A stretch of 64,000 nt of DNA from Xanthomonas indica (GTDB taxonomy: Bacteria > Pseudomonadota > Gammaproteobacteria > Xanthomonadales > Xanthomonadaceae): the NCBI RefSeq assembly GCF_040529045.1, contig NZ_CP131914.1, forward strand, positions 3,890,501 through 3,954,500. Reading direction: 5' to 3'. Under the pieces are notes generated by a model that did no database searches, was not told where the DNA came from, and was given only the letters and a program-made list of their open reading frames with translations. Both the position numbers and the translations under genes were made by a program. The number at the start of each line of letters is the position of its first letter. The stretch's first letter is position 1. Shown here piece after piece: positions 19,376 through 29,397 of this stretch.

Positions 19376-20463
19376 GCGGCAACTCCGGTGGGGCGAAGGG
19401 CGGTGGCGAGAATCGCGTCGATGCGATCGGTTTCTTTCAGGAAGGCGTCATGGCCGTAGGGCGAGCGCAGCACGCGCAGGCTGCCGCGCGGACCCAGGCC
19501 TTCGACCAGTGTCACCAGGTCCGACAGCGGCACCAGGCGGTCGCCTTCGACCGCCACCACCACGGTGGGCACGGCGACGGCGGCCGGGTCGATGCGGTGC
19601 AGGTCGATGGATTCGGACAGGCGCAGGTAGGCGTTGACCTGGGTGCGCGCCACGTACTGCGCGCCGGCGGCGTCCAGGTAGTCTTCGGCGGCGACGCGGA
19701 CGCGGCCGTTGATCACTTCCGGCGCCGCGTCGAAGCGCTCGCCGAATTCCTCGGGGGTGCGGTAGCTGAGCATGGCGAACTGCCGCGCCAGCGACAGCCC
19801 GTGGCTCTCGGCGCACTGCAGCTGACCCAGCGCCACCGCGCGACGCTGCAGCGCGCGCCAAGCCGCGGCATACGGATGCGCGCGGTGCGCGCCGCTGACC
19901 GCGATCAGCTTCTGCACGCGCTGCGGATGCCGCACCGCCAGTTGCAGGCCGACCAGCGCGCCGTAGGAGTAGCCGACGAACCCCTGCAGTTGCGCGATGT
20001 CCAGCGCGTCCAGCAGCGCGGCGATGGCATCGGCCTGGTCGGCGCTGTCGATCGGCGCATCCAGGCTGCCGTCGGCGCCGACGAAATCGAACGCCAGCAG
20101 CCGCCGCTGGGTGGGATCCAGCGCCCGCCCTGGCCCGACCAGGCCTTCGGCCCAGCCCTTCTCGGGGAAGCTGGCGTTGGCGGCCAGATGACGGTGCGCG
20201 GAGATGCCGCCGGCGACGAACACCACCGGTGCGGCGGCCGGGCCGCTCAGTTCGTAGCGCAGGCGCAGCAGTTGCACGCCGGCATGGCGCAGCGGCAACG
20301 CGACCGCGATCTCGCCACGCATCGCGTGCACGCCGTCGGCCGGCGCGGCAACGCGGTCGTGGGACGGAATGGCGGAGGTGGGGCGGTCAGGCGAGTTCAC
20401 GAGGCGCATGGCGGTATCCAGGGAGGAACGGCCATCGAGCTTCGCGGAGCTCGCGTTCGCCAT
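19372..20463 (-). CDS. metX: Homoserine O-acyltransferase, MetX-like alpha/beta hydrolase
   Basis: 363 residues from ATG 20463. Catalytic Ser lies in GFVGYSYGALVG, Asp in VEGDRLVPL and His in SPYGHDAFLKE, the MetX triad. It activates homoserine for methionine synthesis; acetyl versus succinyl donor is not decidable here. An alternative start is ATG 20409 (MRLVNSPDRP), 345 residues; neither has a good Shine-Dalgarno. ATG 20463 lies inside a hairpin directly downstream of a SAM-I aptamer, so SAM control of translation is plausible. First gene of the metX-metB-hom operon. Confidence 0.9.
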   Translation of the reverse strand: MANASSAKLDGRSSLDTAMRLVNSPDRPTSAIPSHDRVAAPADGVHAMRGEIAVALPLRHAGVQLLRLRYELSGPAAAPVVFVAGGISAHRHLAANASFPEKGWAEGLVGPGRALDPTQRRLLAFDFVGADGSLDAPIDSADQADAIAALLDALDIAQLQGFVGYSYGALVGLQLAVRHPQRVQKLIAVSGAHRAHPYAAAWRALQRRAVALGQLQCAESHGLSLARQFAMLSYRTPEEFGERFDAAPEVINGRVRVAAEDYLDAAGAQYVARTQVNAYLRLSESIDLHRIDPAAVAVPTVVVAVEGDRLVPLSDLVTLVEGLGPRGSLRVLRSPYGHDAFLKETDRIDAILATALRPTGVAA

Positions 20464-20478
20464 GCAGAGGGCATGGAT
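20433..20478 (-). promoter_or_regulatory. Probable expression platform of the SAM riboswitch
   Basis: Just after the aptamer a hairpin CCATGC/GCATGG (20476-20460) encloses the ATG at 20463 and can be extended by GTTCG/CGAAC, which overlaps the last bases of the P1 strand. A second hairpin CGAGCT/AGCTCG (20453-20436) follows. There is no T tract, so control of initiation rather than intrinsic termination is suggested. Pairings were made by eye. Confidence 0.45.
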
Positions 20479-20481
20479 CGA

Positions 20482-20596
20482 ACCATCTTTCGGCGGACGC
20501 GTGGGTCCCCGCAGGATTTGGCACCTACACGGGCGCTTGCGCGTCCGCTGGCTGCCCCGGCATCAAAGGGCCTGTCCCTCCGCCGGTCTCGATGGT
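20482..20596 (-). ncRNA. SAM-I (S-box) riboswitch aptamer
   Basis: On the minus strand the leader contains the S-box core in order: P1 5' strand ACCATC (20596-20591), AUCGAGA, GGAGGGAC-GGCCC, the GAUG then GGCAGCC core, a P3 hairpin around GCGGACGCGCAAGCGCCC, GGUGCCAAAUCCUGCGG, a P4-like helix, and P1 3' strand GATGGT (20487-20482) pairing with ACCATC. This arrangement is diagnostic of SAM-I aptamers. The regulated gene, metX, follows. No U-run terminator follows; hairpins enclose the candidate start codons instead. Confidence 0.88.
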
Positions 20597-20602
20597 GGAG
20601 CC

Positions 20603-20631
20603 ACGATGCCAGCGATTTTTCGCAATGTCAA
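20603..20631 (-). promoter_or_regulatory. Putative promoter of the met operon
   Basis: Minus-strand TTGACA (20631-20626) is followed after 17 bp by CATCGT (20608-20603). Transcription would start near 20597, right at the first base of the aptamer P1 helix. The -35 is perfect, the -10 poor. Confidence 0.45.
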
Positions 20632-20654
20632 TCTCTTTATTCGGATGAAGCGAT

Positions 20655-21578
20655 ATGATTTTTCGATCCCTGGCCTCGGCCATACTCCGCTTCCCCCATC
20701 GCTGCCCCCTGTCCGTGCGCCGACGCCGCCCCCGCCGCTGGCTTGCCGTGGTCCTGTCGCTGGCGGCAGCGACCGGTGCGTCCGCACAGCCGCTGCTGCG
20801 CTGGAATGCCCCGCGGCCCGTGCCGCCACCGCCCCCGGCATGGCTGGAGGTGCAGGCCCGCGACAGCGGCCTGCGCGAGGTGGTGCTGGGCAATCCGCTC
20901 GGCGGCCCGGTGCAGATCCGCCTGCTGGGCGATAACGCCGACTTCACCGCCGTGCCCGCGCTGCCGCTGACCGTGGAGCTGGCTGCCGGCGAGCGCCGCG
21001 TGGTCGCACGCCTGTATCCGCCCGGCGACCTCGCCGAAACGGGCGGCGACGGCGCACGGCTGCGCATCGAGGCGGTGCCCGGTTCGCCGCGCGCCCATGC
21101 CGACGCGGTGCTGTACGCCCTGCCCTTCGCCGATCGCCCGGTGCGCATCGATCAAGGCTTCGGCGGTGCGTTCAGCCACCGCGATCCGGCCAATGCCTAT
21201 GCGCTGGACTTCGCCCTGCCCGAAGGCACGCCGGTGCTGGCCGCGCGCGAGGGCGTGGTGATGGAGGTGCGCGACGACTTCCGCGAGTCCGGTACCGATC
21301 CACGCCTGGGCCAGGCCGCCAACCTGGTGCGGGTGGTGCACGCCGACGGCAGCATGGCGATCTATGCGCACCTGGCGGCCGGTGGCGTGCAGGTGCGGGT
21401 CGGCCAGGCGGTGCGGCGCGGCGAGCGTCTCGGCCTGTCCGGCAATACCGGCCTGAGCAGCGGCCCGCACCTGCATTTCGCCCTCCAGCTCAACCGCGGC
21501 CTGCGCCTGGAATCGGTGCCGTTCCGGATGGCCGGCCCACTGGGCGAACTGCGCTTCGCCCATCCCACCCCACCCTGA
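20655..21578 (+). CDS. M23 family metallopeptidase (LysM-less, secreted)
   Basis: 307 residues. A basic N-terminus and hydrophobic stretch (WLAVVLSLAAATGASA) form a signal peptide. The peptidase domain in the C-terminal half shows the zinc-ligand pattern SHRDPANAYALDFALPEGTPVLA and the second motif GPHLHFALQL. Such enzymes cut peptidoglycan cross-bridges in the periplasm. The middle region (about 60-150) is an undefined beta-rich domain. It is divergent from the met leader, with only about 50 bp between them. Confidence 0.9.
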   Translation: MIFRSLASAILRFPHRCPLSVRRRRPRRWLAVVLSLAAATGASAQPLLRWNAPRPVPPPPPAWLEVQARDSGLREVVLGNPLGGPVQIRLLGDNADFTAVPALPLTVELAAGERRVVARLYPPGDLAETGGDGARLRIEAVPGSPRAHADAVLYALPFADRPVRIDQGFGGAFSHRDPANAYALDFALPEGTPVLAAREGVVMEVRDDFRESGTDPRLGQAANLVRVVHADGSMAIYAHLAAGGVQVRVGQAVRRGERLGLSGNTGLSSGPHLHFALQLNRGLRLESVPFRMAGPLGELRFAHPTPP

Positions 21579-21609
21579 GCGCACCGCCTACCGTTCGTCG
21601 GCAGACGCC

Positions 21610-21645
21610 TTGACATACGCCAAGTGTATTGATGTATTAATACAC
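21610..21645 (+). promoter_or_regulatory. Promoter and palindromic operator of the GntR-ABC operon
   Basis: TTGACA (21610-21615), 17-bp spacer and TGTATT (21633-21638) place the transcription start at about the ATG at 21646. The inverted repeat GTGTATT (21624-21630) and AATACAC (21639-21645), 8 bp apart, covers the -10 and ends right at the start codon. This fits autoregulation by the GntR protein it precedes. Confidence 0.6.
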
Positions 21646-22041
21646 ATGGATGCAACCCACCTGCACGTGCAACCCAGCGCCCCCGAGCCGATCTACCGGC
21701 AGATCGCCGAGCAGATCCGGCGCCTGGTCGCCGCCGGGCAACTGCGCCCGGGCGACGGCCTGCCCTCGGTGCGCGAGGTCGCCGCCGCCCACGCGGTGAA
21801 CCCGATGACGGTGTCGCGCGCCTACAGCCAGCTCGAGGCCGAGGGCGTGCTGGAACGCCTGCGCGGCCGCGGCATGGCCATCGCCGCGACCGCCACCGCG
21901 CCGCAGCGGCAAGGGCAGCGCCTGGAGCTGATCGAACCGCGCCTGCAGGAACTGGTCCGGCATTGCCGCGAACTGGGCCTGCCGGCGCATCCCGTGATCG
22001 AACGTCTTGAACAGTTGTTTGGAGAACCTGGCGATGAGTAG
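21646..22041 (+). CDS. GntR family (YtrA-type) transcriptional regulator
   Basis: 131 residues from ATG 21646. The winged helix is typical (PIYRQIAEQIRRLVAAGQLRPG, LPSVREVAAAHAVNPMTVSRAYSQLEAEGVL) and only a short alpha-helical tail follows, as in the YtrA subfamily that controls adjacent ABC transporter genes. No effector-binding domain is present. An in-frame ATG at 21610 is rejected since it would lie on the -35 element. The stop overlaps the start of the ATPase gene by 8 bp. Confidence 0.9.
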   Translation: MDATHLHVQPSAPEPIYRQIAEQIRRLVAAGQLRPGDGLPSVREVAAAHAVNPMTVSRAYSQLEAEGVLERLRGRGMAIAATATAPQRQGQRLELIEPRLQELVRHCRELGLPAHPVIERLEQLFGEPGDE

Positions 22042-22945
22042 CGTGGTGATGCAGAGCGCAATCCAGACCGACCTGGACATGGACCTGCCGCTGGCGGCGC
22101 ACGACCTGCACCTGGCCTTCGGTGCCAGCACGGTGCTGCAGGGCGTGGACCTGCAGGTGGCGCGCGGCGAGGTGGTCGGGCTGATCGGCTGCAACGGCGC
22201 CGGCAAGAGCACCCTGCTGGCCTGCCTGCTCGGCCTGCTGCAGCCGCAACGCGGCCAGGCGCGGGTGTTCGGCGGCCCGGCCTTGCGCCTGGACGATGCG
22301 CGCAAGGCGCAGTTGGGCTTCGTGCCGCAGCAGCCGCAGGCCTTCGGCTGGATGCGCGTGGAGGAACTGCTCGCCTTCGCCGCACAGCTCTACCCGCACT
22401 GGGACGCGCAGCGCGCGGACACGCTGCTGCGCCGCTGGGAACTTGACCGTACCCAGAGCATCGGCAAGCTCTCGCCCGGCCAGGCCCAGCGTCTGGCCCT
22501 GGTGCGCGCGCTGGCCGCACGGCCGGCACTGCTGATCCTGGACGAACCCGCCTCGGCGCTGGATCCGGTCGCACGCCGCGATCTGATGCGCGAGATCGTC
22601 ACCGAAACCTGCGACGCCGGCACCACCGTGCTGTTCTCCAGCCACATCGTCAGCGACCTGGAACGCGTGGCCTCGCGCGTGGCGTTCCTGCACCAGGGCC
22701 GGCTGTTGCTGGACCAGCCGCTGGACGAACTCAAGGACCGCGTACTGCGCATCGGCATCCCCGCGTCGGCGGCCGCGATGCTGGAGGCACCGCTGCGCGG
22801 CGAACTCGCACGCCGCCAAGGCGCCGACGGCGGCATCGTGGTGGTGCTGCATGCCACCGAGCTGCCGTCCGCGCTGTTGACCGTCCCCGGCATCCGCATC
22901 GACCGGCTGAACCTGGAAGACCTGTTCATCGAGGTGGTCGGATGA
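22034..22945 (+). CDS. ABC transporter ATP-binding protein
   Basis: 303 residues. Walker A is GCNGAGKST, Q-loop FVPQQPQAF, Walker B LLILDEPAS and the H-loop in LFSSHIVSDLE. The signature motif reads LSPGQ instead of LSGGQ. A C-terminal extension of about 80 residues resembles that of CcmA/NatA-type exporters. Coupled on both sides: 8-bp overlap with the GntR gene and ATGA with the membrane protein gene. Probably a drug, peptide or envelope-stress export ATPase, as in YtrA-regulated systems; substrate unknown. Confidence 0.9.
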   Translation: MSSVVMQSAIQTDLDMDLPLAAHDLHLAFGASTVLQGVDLQVARGEVVGLIGCNGAGKSTLLACLLGLLQPQRGQARVFGGPALRLDDARKAQLGFVPQQPQAFGWMRVEELLAFAAQLYPHWDAQRADTLLRRWELDRTQSIGKLSPGQAQRLALVRALAARPALLILDEPASALDPVARRDLMREIVTETCDAGTTVLFSSHIVSDLERVASRVAFLHQGRLLLDQPLDELKDRVLRIGIPASAAAMLEAPLRGELARRQGADGGIVVVLHATELPSALLTVPGIRIDRLNLEDLFIEVVG

Positions 22946-24330
22946 GCCGTCTTCCTGCAGATCTGCGACTGCTCTACAGGGCATCGGGCGTGACCGGGTG
23001 GCTGTACCCGCCAGCCCTGGCCGCCGCCTTCGCCTGCACCTGGCTGCCTGAAAAAGCCGCTCACATCCTGCCGCCGATCCTCACGGCGATCCTGGCGATG
23101 TTCGTATGGATGCTGCTGGGCGCTCGTCTGCTGAGCCTGCTCGAGCAGGGGCGCCAACTCCGCCTGCCCGGCGTGGCAACGCGCTGCGCCAGCCTGTTCG
23201 GCGCCGCGCTGATCATGACGGTGTTGCTGCCGACGCTGCTGTTGGCCGCGCGTTCCGTCGACCCTGGCCTCTCCCTCTCTGTCCTGCTGCTCAGCGCAAG
23301 CTTCGGCATGTTGGTCGCCACCCTGCCGGCGTGGTGTGCACCCTTGATCGGCATCTTGCCGGGGACGTTCGGCGGCCTGTTCCCCGAGGCCAGTTTCGCG
23401 CCACTGGCCACGCATCCGCGCGCCAGCATGCTGCTCGCCGCGCTCGCCTGCGGCCTGACCAGCATGTGGTCGTACCGGTACCTGCGTGGTCGCCCGGCCG
23501 ATGCGCTGTCGGCATGGACGCGCCCGATGTGGATCGGCCTGCAGCAGCGCCAACCCGGCGACGGCACCACCAAGCAGGCGGTCGAGTCGCAGGGTGGGCG
23601 CCTGGGCTGGATCCAGGGCATCGCACGCCCCGCCTTTCCCTCCGATCTGCGCCATCAACCAGAACGCGCCATGCGCTATGCGCTCGGCCCCGGCTTCGCT
23701 CCCGGCAACGCGGCCAACACCCTCCTGGCCGCGCTGGTCACGCCGGCGCTGCTGCTGGTGTTGTGGACGCCCCTGTTGCTGCGCACGCAATCGCCGACGC
23801 TGCCGCTGGTCATGGCCAACGTCATGGCCAACCTGTCCAGCGTGAAGTTCCTGCAACGGTTGTGGCTGTGGCGCAAGCACGGCAACCTGGGGCTGATGGA
23901 AAGCGCGCTGCTGCCCGGCCTGGGCGCCCCCGGGCAGGCCGGCAAGCTGTTCAACCAGGTAATCCTGAAGCGCGCGATCGCGGCGATGCTGCCCTGGCTG
24001 GGCATGTCCTGGCTACTTGGCGTGCTCAAGCATGCGCCACCGGCCTATTACCCGCTGACCGTGTCGATCACCCTGTCCGCGACCCTGGCAGCCAGCAGCC
24101 TGCTGCTGGCCTGCATGCGCTGGCCGCGTGGCGCGCTGGCGCTGAGCGCGGTCCAGTTCGTCCTGGCCATGCTGGGCGGGATCAGCATCGGCCAGGTCGG
24201 CCTGCCCGGCGCCATGCCGCCGCACTGGCTGGCACCAGCCTGGAGCCTGCTGCTGCTCGGCATGGTCATCGCCTACAACCTGGTGGCGCGCCAGTCCAGC
24301 AAGCGCCCGCATCCCTGGCTGCTCAACTGA
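22942..24330 (+). CDS. Polytopic membrane protein, probable partner permease of the ABC ATPase
   Basis: 462 residues with roughly ten to twelve hydrophobic segments in two clusters (about 20-185 and 250-450) split by a hydrophilic stretch (about 185-250). I do not recognise a named family. The ATGA overlap with the ATPase gene and the GntR context make it the transmembrane partner by inference. Composition is rich in Leu, Ala and Pro and is like its neighbours. Confidence 0.75.
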   Translation: MSRLPADLRLLYRASGVTGWLYPPALAAAFACTWLPEKAAHILPPILTAILAMFVWMLLGARLLSLLEQGRQLRLPGVATRCASLFGAALIMTVLLPTLLLAARSVDPGLSLSVLLLSASFGMLVATLPAWCAPLIGILPGTFGGLFPEASFAPLATHPRASMLLAALACGLTSMWSYRYLRGRPADALSAWTRPMWIGLQQRQPGDGTTKQAVESQGGRLGWIQGIARPAFPSDLRHQPERAMRYALGPGFAPGNAANTLLAALVTPALLLVLWTPLLLRTQSPTLPLVMANVMANLSSVKFLQRLWLWRKHGNLGLMESALLPGLGAPGQAGKLFNQVILKRAIAAMLPWLGMSWLLGVLKHAPPAYYPLTVSITLSATLAASSLLLACMRWPRGALALSAVQFVLAMLGGISIGQVGLPGAMPPHWLAPAWSLLLLGMVIAYNLVARQSSKRPHPWLLN

Positions 24331-24352
24331 ACGGCCCATACGGGAAGCCCGC

Positions 24353-24358
24353 TATAAT
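24353..24358 (+). promoter_or_regulatory. -10 element of the prfC promoter
   Basis: A perfect TATAAT lies 49 bp before the prfC start codon at 24407, immediately after the preceding gene. No convincing -35 was found 17 bp upstream. Confidence 0.5.
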
Positions 24359-24406
24359 CGCCGGCTTCCTCCGTTGCCGATGACGCCCCTTGCGGGCGTG
24401 CCGCCC

Positions 24407-26011
<1,605 letters not shown>

Positions 26012-26026
26012 CCGCCATGTGACCGC

Positions 26027-26053
26027 GGGCGTGCGCCGGCTGAGCGCACGCCC
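26027..26053 (+). terminator. Hairpin after prfC
   Basis: A 9-bp inverted repeat (GGGCGTGCG/CGCACGCCC) lies 15 bp after the prfC stop. No T tract follows, so it is only terminator-like. Confidence 0.35.
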
Positions 26054-26119
26054 AACGGCGTCGCAGTCCTGCGCCGCAGCGGATGCGAACCGCTCGCAAT
26101 TGCGCTACCGTGCGGACCC

Positions 26120-26791
26120 ATGGATGCAGACCGGTCGCCCGCTTACTCGAACGCCGACGCGCAGCCTTCCACGGACTGGCGCGATGAACTCGCCAGTGCG
26201 CTGACCCACGGCCTCGGCGCGATCGCCGCGCTGGCCGGCGGCTCGGTGCTGATCACCCTCGCCGCCATCTACGGCGACGGCTGGCAGCTCGCCACCGCCA
26301 TCGTGTTCAGCGTCACCTTGCTGCTGCTGTACGTGGCGTCCACCCTGTACCACGCCATTCCGCATCCCGGCGCCAAGGCGCGACTGCAGATCTTCGACCA
26401 CTGCGCGATCTACCTGCTGATCGCCGGCACCTACACCCCGTTCACCCTGATCGGCCTGCGCGGCCCGTGGGGCTGGGGCCTGTTCGCGGCGATCTGGACC
26501 ATCGCCGTGGCCGGCGTGATCTTCAAACTGTTCTTCACCGGCCGCTTCCGCCTGCTCTCCACCATCCTGTACATCGCCATGGGCTGGCTGATCGTGGTGG
26601 CGATCGAACCGCTGCTGCGCTCCATCGACGCCTGGACGCTGGGCTGGCTGCTGGCCGGCGGCCTGTTCTACACCCTGGGCACGTATTTCTATCAGCGCGA
26701 CACCGTGCGCTACTTCCACGCCATCTGGCATCTGTTCGTGCTCGCCGGCAGCGTCTGCCACTTCGTGGCGGTGACCGGCCAGGTGCTCTGA
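26120..26791 (+). CDS. Hemolysin III (PAQR/YqfA) family membrane protein
   Basis: 223 residues, seven hydrophobic helices. Diagnostic metal-binding-type histidines sit in STLYHAIPH, FDHCAIYLLIAGTYTPF and FHAIWHLFVLAGSVCHF. The family occurs in the inner membrane; the hemolysin name is historical and the physiological role (metal-dependent amidohydrolase-like, lipid homeostasis) is unsettled. Single gene between prfC and an AsmA gene. Confidence 0.92.
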   Translation: MDADRSPAYSNADAQPSTDWRDELASALTHGLGAIAALAGGSVLITLAAIYGDGWQLATAIVFSVTLLLLYVASTLYHAIPHPGAKARLQIFDHCAIYLLIAGTYTPFTLIGLRGPWGWGLFAAIWTIAVAGVIFKLFFTGRFRLLSTILYIAMGWLIVVAIEPLLRSIDAWTLGWLLAGGLFYTLGTYFYQRDTVRYFHAIWHLFVLAGSVCHFVAVTGQVL

Positions 26792-26843
26792 GGCGGTCGC
26801 TCGCTTTCGCACCCCGTGCACGGCGGCTGCCTAGGATGGCCGC

Positions 26844-28814
26844 ATGGCACCCGACCCTGCTTCCGCATCCGGCGCACGTCGCCGCTCCTGGCCCTGGCGG
26901 CGTAACGACGGCCGCCTGCGGCGTTGGCCGTTCGTGCTCGGCGCGCTGGTGCTGCTCCTGCTCGTCATCATCCTGATCTTCGACTGGAACTGGTTCAAGG
27001 CGCCGGTGGAACGCGCGGTGCAGGCACGCACCGGCCGCGCCTTCCATATCGACGGCAACCTCGACGTGGACCTGGGCCGCATCATCACCGTGCGCGGCGA
27101 TCGCCTGCGCTTCGCCAATGCGGACTGGTCGAAGCAGCCGCAGATGGCCAGCGCCGACCGCGCCGAACTGGATATCGCGCTGTGGCCGCTGCTGCGCGGC
27201 CGCGTGCGCATTCCCGAGATCCGCCTGACCAAGCCCGATTTGCTGCTGGAGACCGGCCCGGCCGGACAGCCCGGCAACTGGGCATTCGGCCAGTCCGACG
27301 ACGGCGGCAGGCCGGTGGTCCTGGGCGCCTTGCTGGTGCAGCGGGGACATCTTCGTTTCCAGGATCCGGTCGGGCGCACCGAGATCGATATCGCCGTCGA
27401 CAGCCAGGTCGGGCAGCGCCGCCGTGGCGATGCCGCACCACCGATCGCGGTCAGCGGCGACGGCCGCTGGCGCGGCAATCCCTTCACCCTGAAAGGCAAT
27501 ACCGCCTCGCCGCTGGAACTGAGCGAGAGCGACCATCCGTTCCGCGTCGACCTGCGCGGCAGCGCCGGCAGCACCCGCGCGCACATGCGCGGCACGCTGA
27601 CCAATCCGTTCCAGTTGCGTGTGTTCGACCTGCAACTGCAACTGGCCGGCACCGACATGGCCCACCTGTATCCGCTGCTGGGCATCGCCATTCCCTCCAC
27701 GCCGCCCTACCAACTCGACGGGCGCCTGCAGCGCGACGGCGAGCGCTGGCGCTACCAGGACTTCCGCGGCCGCGCCGGTGACAGCGACCTGGCCGGCACG
27801 GTGCAGATCGACACCGCCGGGCAACGCCCGTTCCTGCGCGCCGACCTGCGTTCGCAGCGGCTGGATTTCGACGATCTGGCCGGCTTCGTCGGCGCGCCGC
27901 CGCGCACCGGCGCCGGCGAGACCGCCAACGCCGAGCAGAAGGCGCAAGCAGCCAAGCTTGCCGCCACCGACAAGGTGCTGCCGTCCACGCCGTACGACCT
28001 CGGCAAGCTGCGCGCGATGGATGCCGACGTGCGCTGGAAGGCGCAGCGCATCAATGCGCCGTCGCTGCCGCTGGACGACATGGACGCGCACCTGAAGCTC
28101 GATGATGGCGTGCTCTTGCTGCAACCGCTGAACTTCGGCGTGGCCGGCGGCGACCTGCGCTCGGACATCCGCATGGATGCGCGCAAACCCACGCTGTTCA
28201 CCCGCGCGCAGGTGTCGATCCGCGGCGTGCAGTTGGGCAAGCTGTTCCCCGACGGCAAACTGGCCAAGGAAGCGGCCGGCGCGATCGGCGGCGAGATCGC
28301 GCTGGCCGGCAGCGGCAACTCGATCGCGCAGATGCTCGGCAGCGCCGACGGCAACGTCGCCGTCGGCATGGGCAAGGGCCGCATCAGCAACCTGGTGATG
28401 GAACTGGCCGGCCTGGATATCGCCGAATCGCTGAAGTACCTGGTGACCAAGGACCGCGAGATCCCGGTGCGCTGCGCGTTCGGCGACTTCGGCGTCCAGC
28501 ACGGATTGATGACCTCGCGCGGCCTGGCCTTCGACAGCACCGACACCCTGCTGGTCGGCAGCGGCACCATCGACCTGAGCCAGGAACGCCTGGACCTGCT
28601 GCTGAAGGCGCAACCGAAGGACCACAGCATCCTCGCCCTGCGCTCGCCGCTGCGCGTCGGCGGCACCTTCAAGGACCCCAGCTTCCGCCCCGACTTCAAG
28701 GCCCTGGGCGTCCGCGGCGCGATCGCCGTCGCCCTGGGCAGCATCGCCCCGCCCGCCGCGCTGCTGGCCACCATCGAGACCGGGCCGGGCAAGGATATTC
28801 AGTGCGGGCATTGA
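26844..28814 (+). CDS. AsmA family protein
   Basis: 656 residues. A basic N-terminus and one TM helix (FVLGALVLLLLVIILIF, about 30-48) are followed by a long periplasmic part. The N-terminal AsmA domain begins at WFKAPVERAVQARTGRAFHIDGNLDVDLG, and the C-terminal AsmA_2-like part includes LAGSGNSIAQMLGSADGNVAVGM with RISNLVMELAGLDIAESL. AsmA-type proteins form inner-membrane-anchored beta-groove bridges implicated in phospholipid transport to the outer membrane. Monocistronic by spacing. Confidence 0.92.
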   Translation: MAPDPASASGARRRSWPWRRNDGRLRRWPFVLGALVLLLLVIILIFDWNWFKAPVERAVQARTGRAFHIDGNLDVDLGRIITVRGDRLRFANADWSKQPQMASADRAELDIALWPLLRGRVRIPEIRLTKPDLLLETGPAGQPGNWAFGQSDDGGRPVVLGALLVQRGHLRFQDPVGRTEIDIAVDSQVGQRRRGDAAPPIAVSGDGRWRGNPFTLKGNTASPLELSESDHPFRVDLRGSAGSTRAHMRGTLTNPFQLRVFDLQLQLAGTDMAHLYPLLGIAIPSTPPYQLDGRLQRDGERWRYQDFRGRAGDSDLAGTVQIDTAGQRPFLRADLRSQRLDFDDLAGFVGAPPRTGAGETANAEQKAQAAKLAATDKVLPSTPYDLGKLRAMDADVRWKAQRINAPSLPLDDMDAHLKLDDGVLLLQPLNFGVAGGDLRSDIRMDARKPTLFTRAQVSIRGVQLGKLFPDGKLAKEAAGAIGGEIALAGSGNSIAQMLGSADGNVAVGMGKGRISNLVMELAGLDIAESLKYLVTKDREIPVRCAFGDFGVQHGLMTSRGLAFDSTDTLLVGSGTIDLSQERLDLLLKAQPKDHSILALRSPLRVGGTFKDPSFRPDFKALGVRGAIAVALGSIAPPAALLATIETGPGKDIQCGH

Positions 28815-28818
28815 AGCC

Positions 28819-28970
28819 GGGAATGGGGAATCGGGAATAGGGAGTCGCAGGATCAAAAGCGGATTCCGCGCATCCATCTTGTCGGGCCACCGATATCTCA
28901 AGGTGGATTAAGGAGATCGGCGCTTTTGATTTCCTGTTCCCGATTCCCAACTCCCGATTCCCAGTCCCTC
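28819..28970. repeat. Long imperfect inverted repeat of GGGAATCGGGAAT type
   Basis: Left arm 28819-28860 (GGGAATGGGGAATCGGGAAT then GGATCAAAAGC) and right arm about 28922-28970 (GCTTTTGAT then TTCCCGATTCCCAACTCCC) are reverse complements with differences, enclosing about 60 bp. It fills the gap between the convergent AsmA and CBS genes and could fold when transcribed from either side. Similar arms occur at 54.83-55.00 kb. Confidence 0.75.
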
Positions 28971-29397
28971 AGCTCCTGATGTACTCCTGCAACTGATCCA
29001 GCTCCTGGCGCTGCTCCTCGATCACCGCCTTGACCAGGTCGCCGATCGAGATCACGCCGATCACGCGGCCGGCGTCCACCACCGGCAGGTGGCGGATGCG
29101 GTGCCCGGTCATCAGTTCCATGCACTGCTGCACGCTCTGTGCGGAATCCACGGTGTGCACCTTGCTGCTCATGATGTCGCGCACCGGCGTGGTCGCCGAG
29201 GAGCGGTCCTGCAGCACCACCTTGCGCGCGTAGTCGCGCTCGGACAGGATGCCGGACAGCTGTCCGTCCTGCAGCACCAGCACCGCGCCGATGCCCTTGG
29301 CGGCCATCAGCCGCAGCGCCTCGATCACCGCCGTGTCCGGCGCGACCGCGTGGATCTCATTGCCCTTTTCGCTCAAGACCTGCCGTACCGTGCGCAT
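28969..29397 (-). CDS. CBS domain-containing protein
   Basis: 142 residues consisting of two CBS motifs (about 8-62 and 72-128) with the usual ISVGD-like endings SGILSERDYARK and IGVISIGDLVKAV. Tandem CBS pairs bind adenosyl nucleotides such as AMP, ATP or SAM and report energy state. ATG 29397 (MRTVRQVL) is chosen by family similarity. It overlaps the end of the upstream glycosyltransferase gene by 41 bp, so the two are probably co-transcribed. Confidence 0.9.
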   Translation of the reverse strand: MRTVRQVLSEKGNEIHAVAPDTAVIEALRLMAAKGIGAVLVLQDGQLSGILSERDYARKVVLQDRSSATTPVRDIMSSKVHTVDSAQSVQQCMELMTGHRIRHLPVVDAGRVIGVISIGDLVKAVIEEQRQELDQLQEYIRS

